Source of the DNA: Roseomonas sp.
Lineage (GTDB): Bacteria; Pseudomonadota; Alphaproteobacteria; Acetobacterales; Acetobacteraceae
Direction: 5' to 3'
Assembly: GCA_020249775.1 (NCBI GenBank)
Contig: JADCFA010000029.1
Location: forward strand, 20,139-84,138
Length of the DNA stretch: 64,000 bases
Position numbers and translations under genes: made by a program. The notes beneath the pieces are model-generated. The model was not told where the DNA came from. It saw nothing but the letters and a program-made list of their open reading frames with translations, and ran no database searches. Positions within the stretch are counted from its first letter, which is position 1. Every line of letters starts with the position of its first letter. Below, piece after piece: positions 62,606-64,000 of the stretch.

Positions 62606-63385
62606 ATGAACTTCCCAACACAACCCGTGGATGTCGGCAGGCCCATTGCGGCGGCGCCATTCAGCATCTGCACGCTGGTCACTCGACACGCGGATTATAT
62701 TGCGATGGTCGAAAGCTTCCTGTCCCGAGGCTTCACCCCAGAGTGTGCGGAGTTTCTGTATCTCGACAATACCAACAGAAATAATTGGGATGCATTTCAG
62801 GGCATTCGACGATTTCTGAGCCTTGCGCGAGGGACTTATGTGATTATCTGCCATCAGGATATTCGCTTGTTGACTGATGATGTTGCTACTCTCCAGGAAC
62901 GCCTTGCAGCACTTGATACTCAGGATCCTGATTGGGCCTTGGCGGGCAATGCGGGTGCAACAGAAGGTGGATCGCTGGTCGCGCGCATCTCCGACCCACA
63001 TGGTGATGATCAGCGGCGCGGCAGTTTTCCTACCCGCGTTTTGAGCCTGGACGAAAACTTTCTGATCATTCGCCGCGATGCGCTGGTGAGCGTTTCCGCC
63101 GGACTTCGAGGGTTCCATCTTTATGGTACAGATATGTGCTTGCAGGCACGCTGCGCCGGACGCAGCGCCTGGGTAATTGACTTTCATCTGCGTCACTTGA
63201 GCGCGGGTCGTGTGGATGGGTCCTTTCATCAGGCGCAACAGGCACTTGAAAAGCACTATGACACCGCTCTCAAGCTTCCTGGAAAAATCCGCACAACCTG
63301 CACAAAACTGAGTCTTGGCGGAAGTGGTTGGCGTCGCTGGCTCGCGCGTAGGCGTATGGCACGTCGTATGATGCGAGAGAATTGA
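62606..63385 (+). CDS. Glycosyltransferase-like protein, StrF-like
   Basis: A 259-residue protein with the outline of a family 2-type nucleotide-diphospho-sugar transferase: FSICTLVTRHADYIAMVESF, FLYLDNTNRNNWDAFQGI (first Asp region), YVIICHQDIRLL (metal-binding HQD, in place of HDD), ENFLIIRRDAL, FHLYGTDMCLQA, and FHLRHLSAG. The order parallels the broken gene at 56447. The C-terminus is basic (RRWLARRRMARRMMREN). The ATG at 62606 follows TGAAGGA. It lies divergent from the DNA ligase gene, with no operon partner. Confidence 0.75.
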   Translation: MNFPTQPVDVGRPIAAAPFSICTLVTRHADYIAMVESFLSRGFTPECAEFLYLDNTNRNNWDAFQGIRRFLSLARGTYVIICHQDIRLLTDDVATLQERLAALDTQDPDWALAGNAGATEGGSLVARISDPHGDDQRRGSFPTRVLSLDENFLIIRRDALVSVSAGLRGFHLYGTDMCLQARCAGRSAWVIDFHLRHLSAGRVDGSFHQAQQALEKHYDTALKLPGKIRTTCTKLSLGGSGWRRWLARRRMARRMMREN

Positions 63386-63762
63386 AGAGTGCCTCTTTAA
63401 GATGTGGCAAAATCTTCGACATTACAACCAGTGGCTGATTCTAAGCGGCAAGCATCGCCAAAAACTGTAAGGGCGAGTGGCGGGCGGAATATCGGAGTGG
63501 CTGACCCATCAGCCTATTAGTGCCAATTCAAAACAAGCAAAGAAGACTCGATGGGGCTTAAAACGCGCCCAGAGAATAACTGCAGTGCTTGCTTGATGAA
63601 CGAGGGTAAACAGGAAAAATGCTCTCGCAGGCTGCTGAAAAGCTGTCATTGAGTATCGTAACTTTGGCGTGCGAGCATGTCCTCAACGCCGCCTGCGCCT
63701 GAACCTGGCCAATTTCAGAGATTTTTTGGCCCAGTCGGCACGCTCCGGACAGACTCCCGGCA
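63386..63762. other. Stretch between the glycosyltransferase-like gene and the transposase
   Basis: No gene is supported here. The part near 63629-63650 (AGGCTGCTGAAAAG) resembles ends of IS5-type elements that contain TGTTGAAAA, so the IS right boundary may lie there, but the opposite terminal repeat is outside the window. Confidence 0.4.
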
Positions 63763-64000
63763 TCACACCGCCACCACCAGCAGCTTCGGCAGGCGCACCA
63801 GCTTGTACGCCGCCATGGCCAGGGTGAACTGCCAGCCCACCTTGGGCAGCCCGCGATGGCGCGCCTTGCGCAGGCCAGCCACCGTCTTTGCCCAGCCGAA
63901 AGCCTCCTCGATCCGCCTGCGCATACGCAGGCTGATGGCATAGCCGGGATGGCGCGTGGTCCGGCCATCAATCGCCGAGCGCCGCCCATGGGTATTCTGC
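63763..64000 (-). mobile_element. IS5-type transposase, C-terminal part (partial)
   Basis: On the minus strand a frame enters from beyond the right edge and ends TGA at 63763-63765, 79 codons inside the window. It reads NTHGRRSAIDGRTTRHPGY, then RRRIEEAFGWAKTVAGLRKA, then GWQFTLAMAAYKLVRLPKLL. This is the DDE-transposase tail (with E in RIEEAFGW) of IS5-like elements. The apparent plus-strand frames here are its shadows. Confidence 0.88.

Noticed and set aside
63558..63989. A 143-codon minus-strand frame at the right edge, rich in Arg, Ser and Trp
   Set aside because: It is out of frame with the transposase tail, which reads well in the neighbouring frame (stop at 63763).

Overview
The window looks like chromosomal DNA of an alphaproteobacterium, most probably Rhodospirillales/Acetobacteraceae (Roseomonas-like). 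This rests on high GC, on alphaproteobacterial marker families (TrcR/DUF1013, DUF1192, DUF1285, DUF6111, YdcH/DUF465, a Fur without CxxC motifs) and on the gene order rpmH-rnpA-yidD-yidC-engB. The taxon is inferred from gene families only.

Layout. 1-3.5 kb: 3' end of parC, then the rpmH-rnpA-yidD-yidC-engB run on the minus strand. 3.7-7 kb: amidohydrolase, GMC oxidoreductase and lipocalin-like genes. 7-9.7 kb: DUF1285, NUDIX, DUF6111 and CCA-transferase operon. 9.8-14.3 kb: MoxR, DUF58 and BatA/DUF4159 operon. 14.4-18.3 kb: a TAXI-TRAP transporter with an amino-acid ABC binding protein in the same run. 18.5-26 kb: housekeeping genes (CBS, putative zinc protease, pdxY, rpmE, hsp20, trcR, two ydcH-like, purE-purK, OmpA-like). 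26-30 kb: orphan iron-type ABC permease, DUF4239 protein and M20 peptidase. 30-35 kb: soluble and membrane pyrophosphatases, an SDR and argG.

35.3-45 kb is an accessory stretch. It holds a 1333-residue RTX repeat protein and a serralysin-like RTX metalloprotease that end in nearly the same C-terminal module, plus dispersed palindromic repeats, a secreted hydrolase, a hotdog protein and a lipocalin lipoprotein. No type I secretion genes are seen here.

45-56.3 kb is a coenzyme F420 island. It contains a complete biosynthetic set (fused cofGH, then cofC, cofD, cofE) and five LLM-class flavin/F420-dependent oxidoreductases. One of these keeps the residues expected of F420-dependent glucose-6-phosphate dehydrogenase. 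The cof operon is headed by an isocitrate lyase/PEP mutase superfamily gene. Genes in the operon overlap by four bases at each junction from the second gene on.

56.4-64 kb holds a StrF-like glycosyltransferase broken by an in-frame TAA, a small iron regulon (Fe3+ binding protein, Fur and an unknown gene, with two closely similar Fur-box-like 21-mers), an HpcH/HpaI aldolase, an ATP-dependent DNA ligase, a second glycosyltransferase-like gene, and the 3' end of an IS5-type transposase running off the right edge.

No tRNA, rRNA or CRISPR array was recognised. All family assignments come from reading motifs, without a database search.
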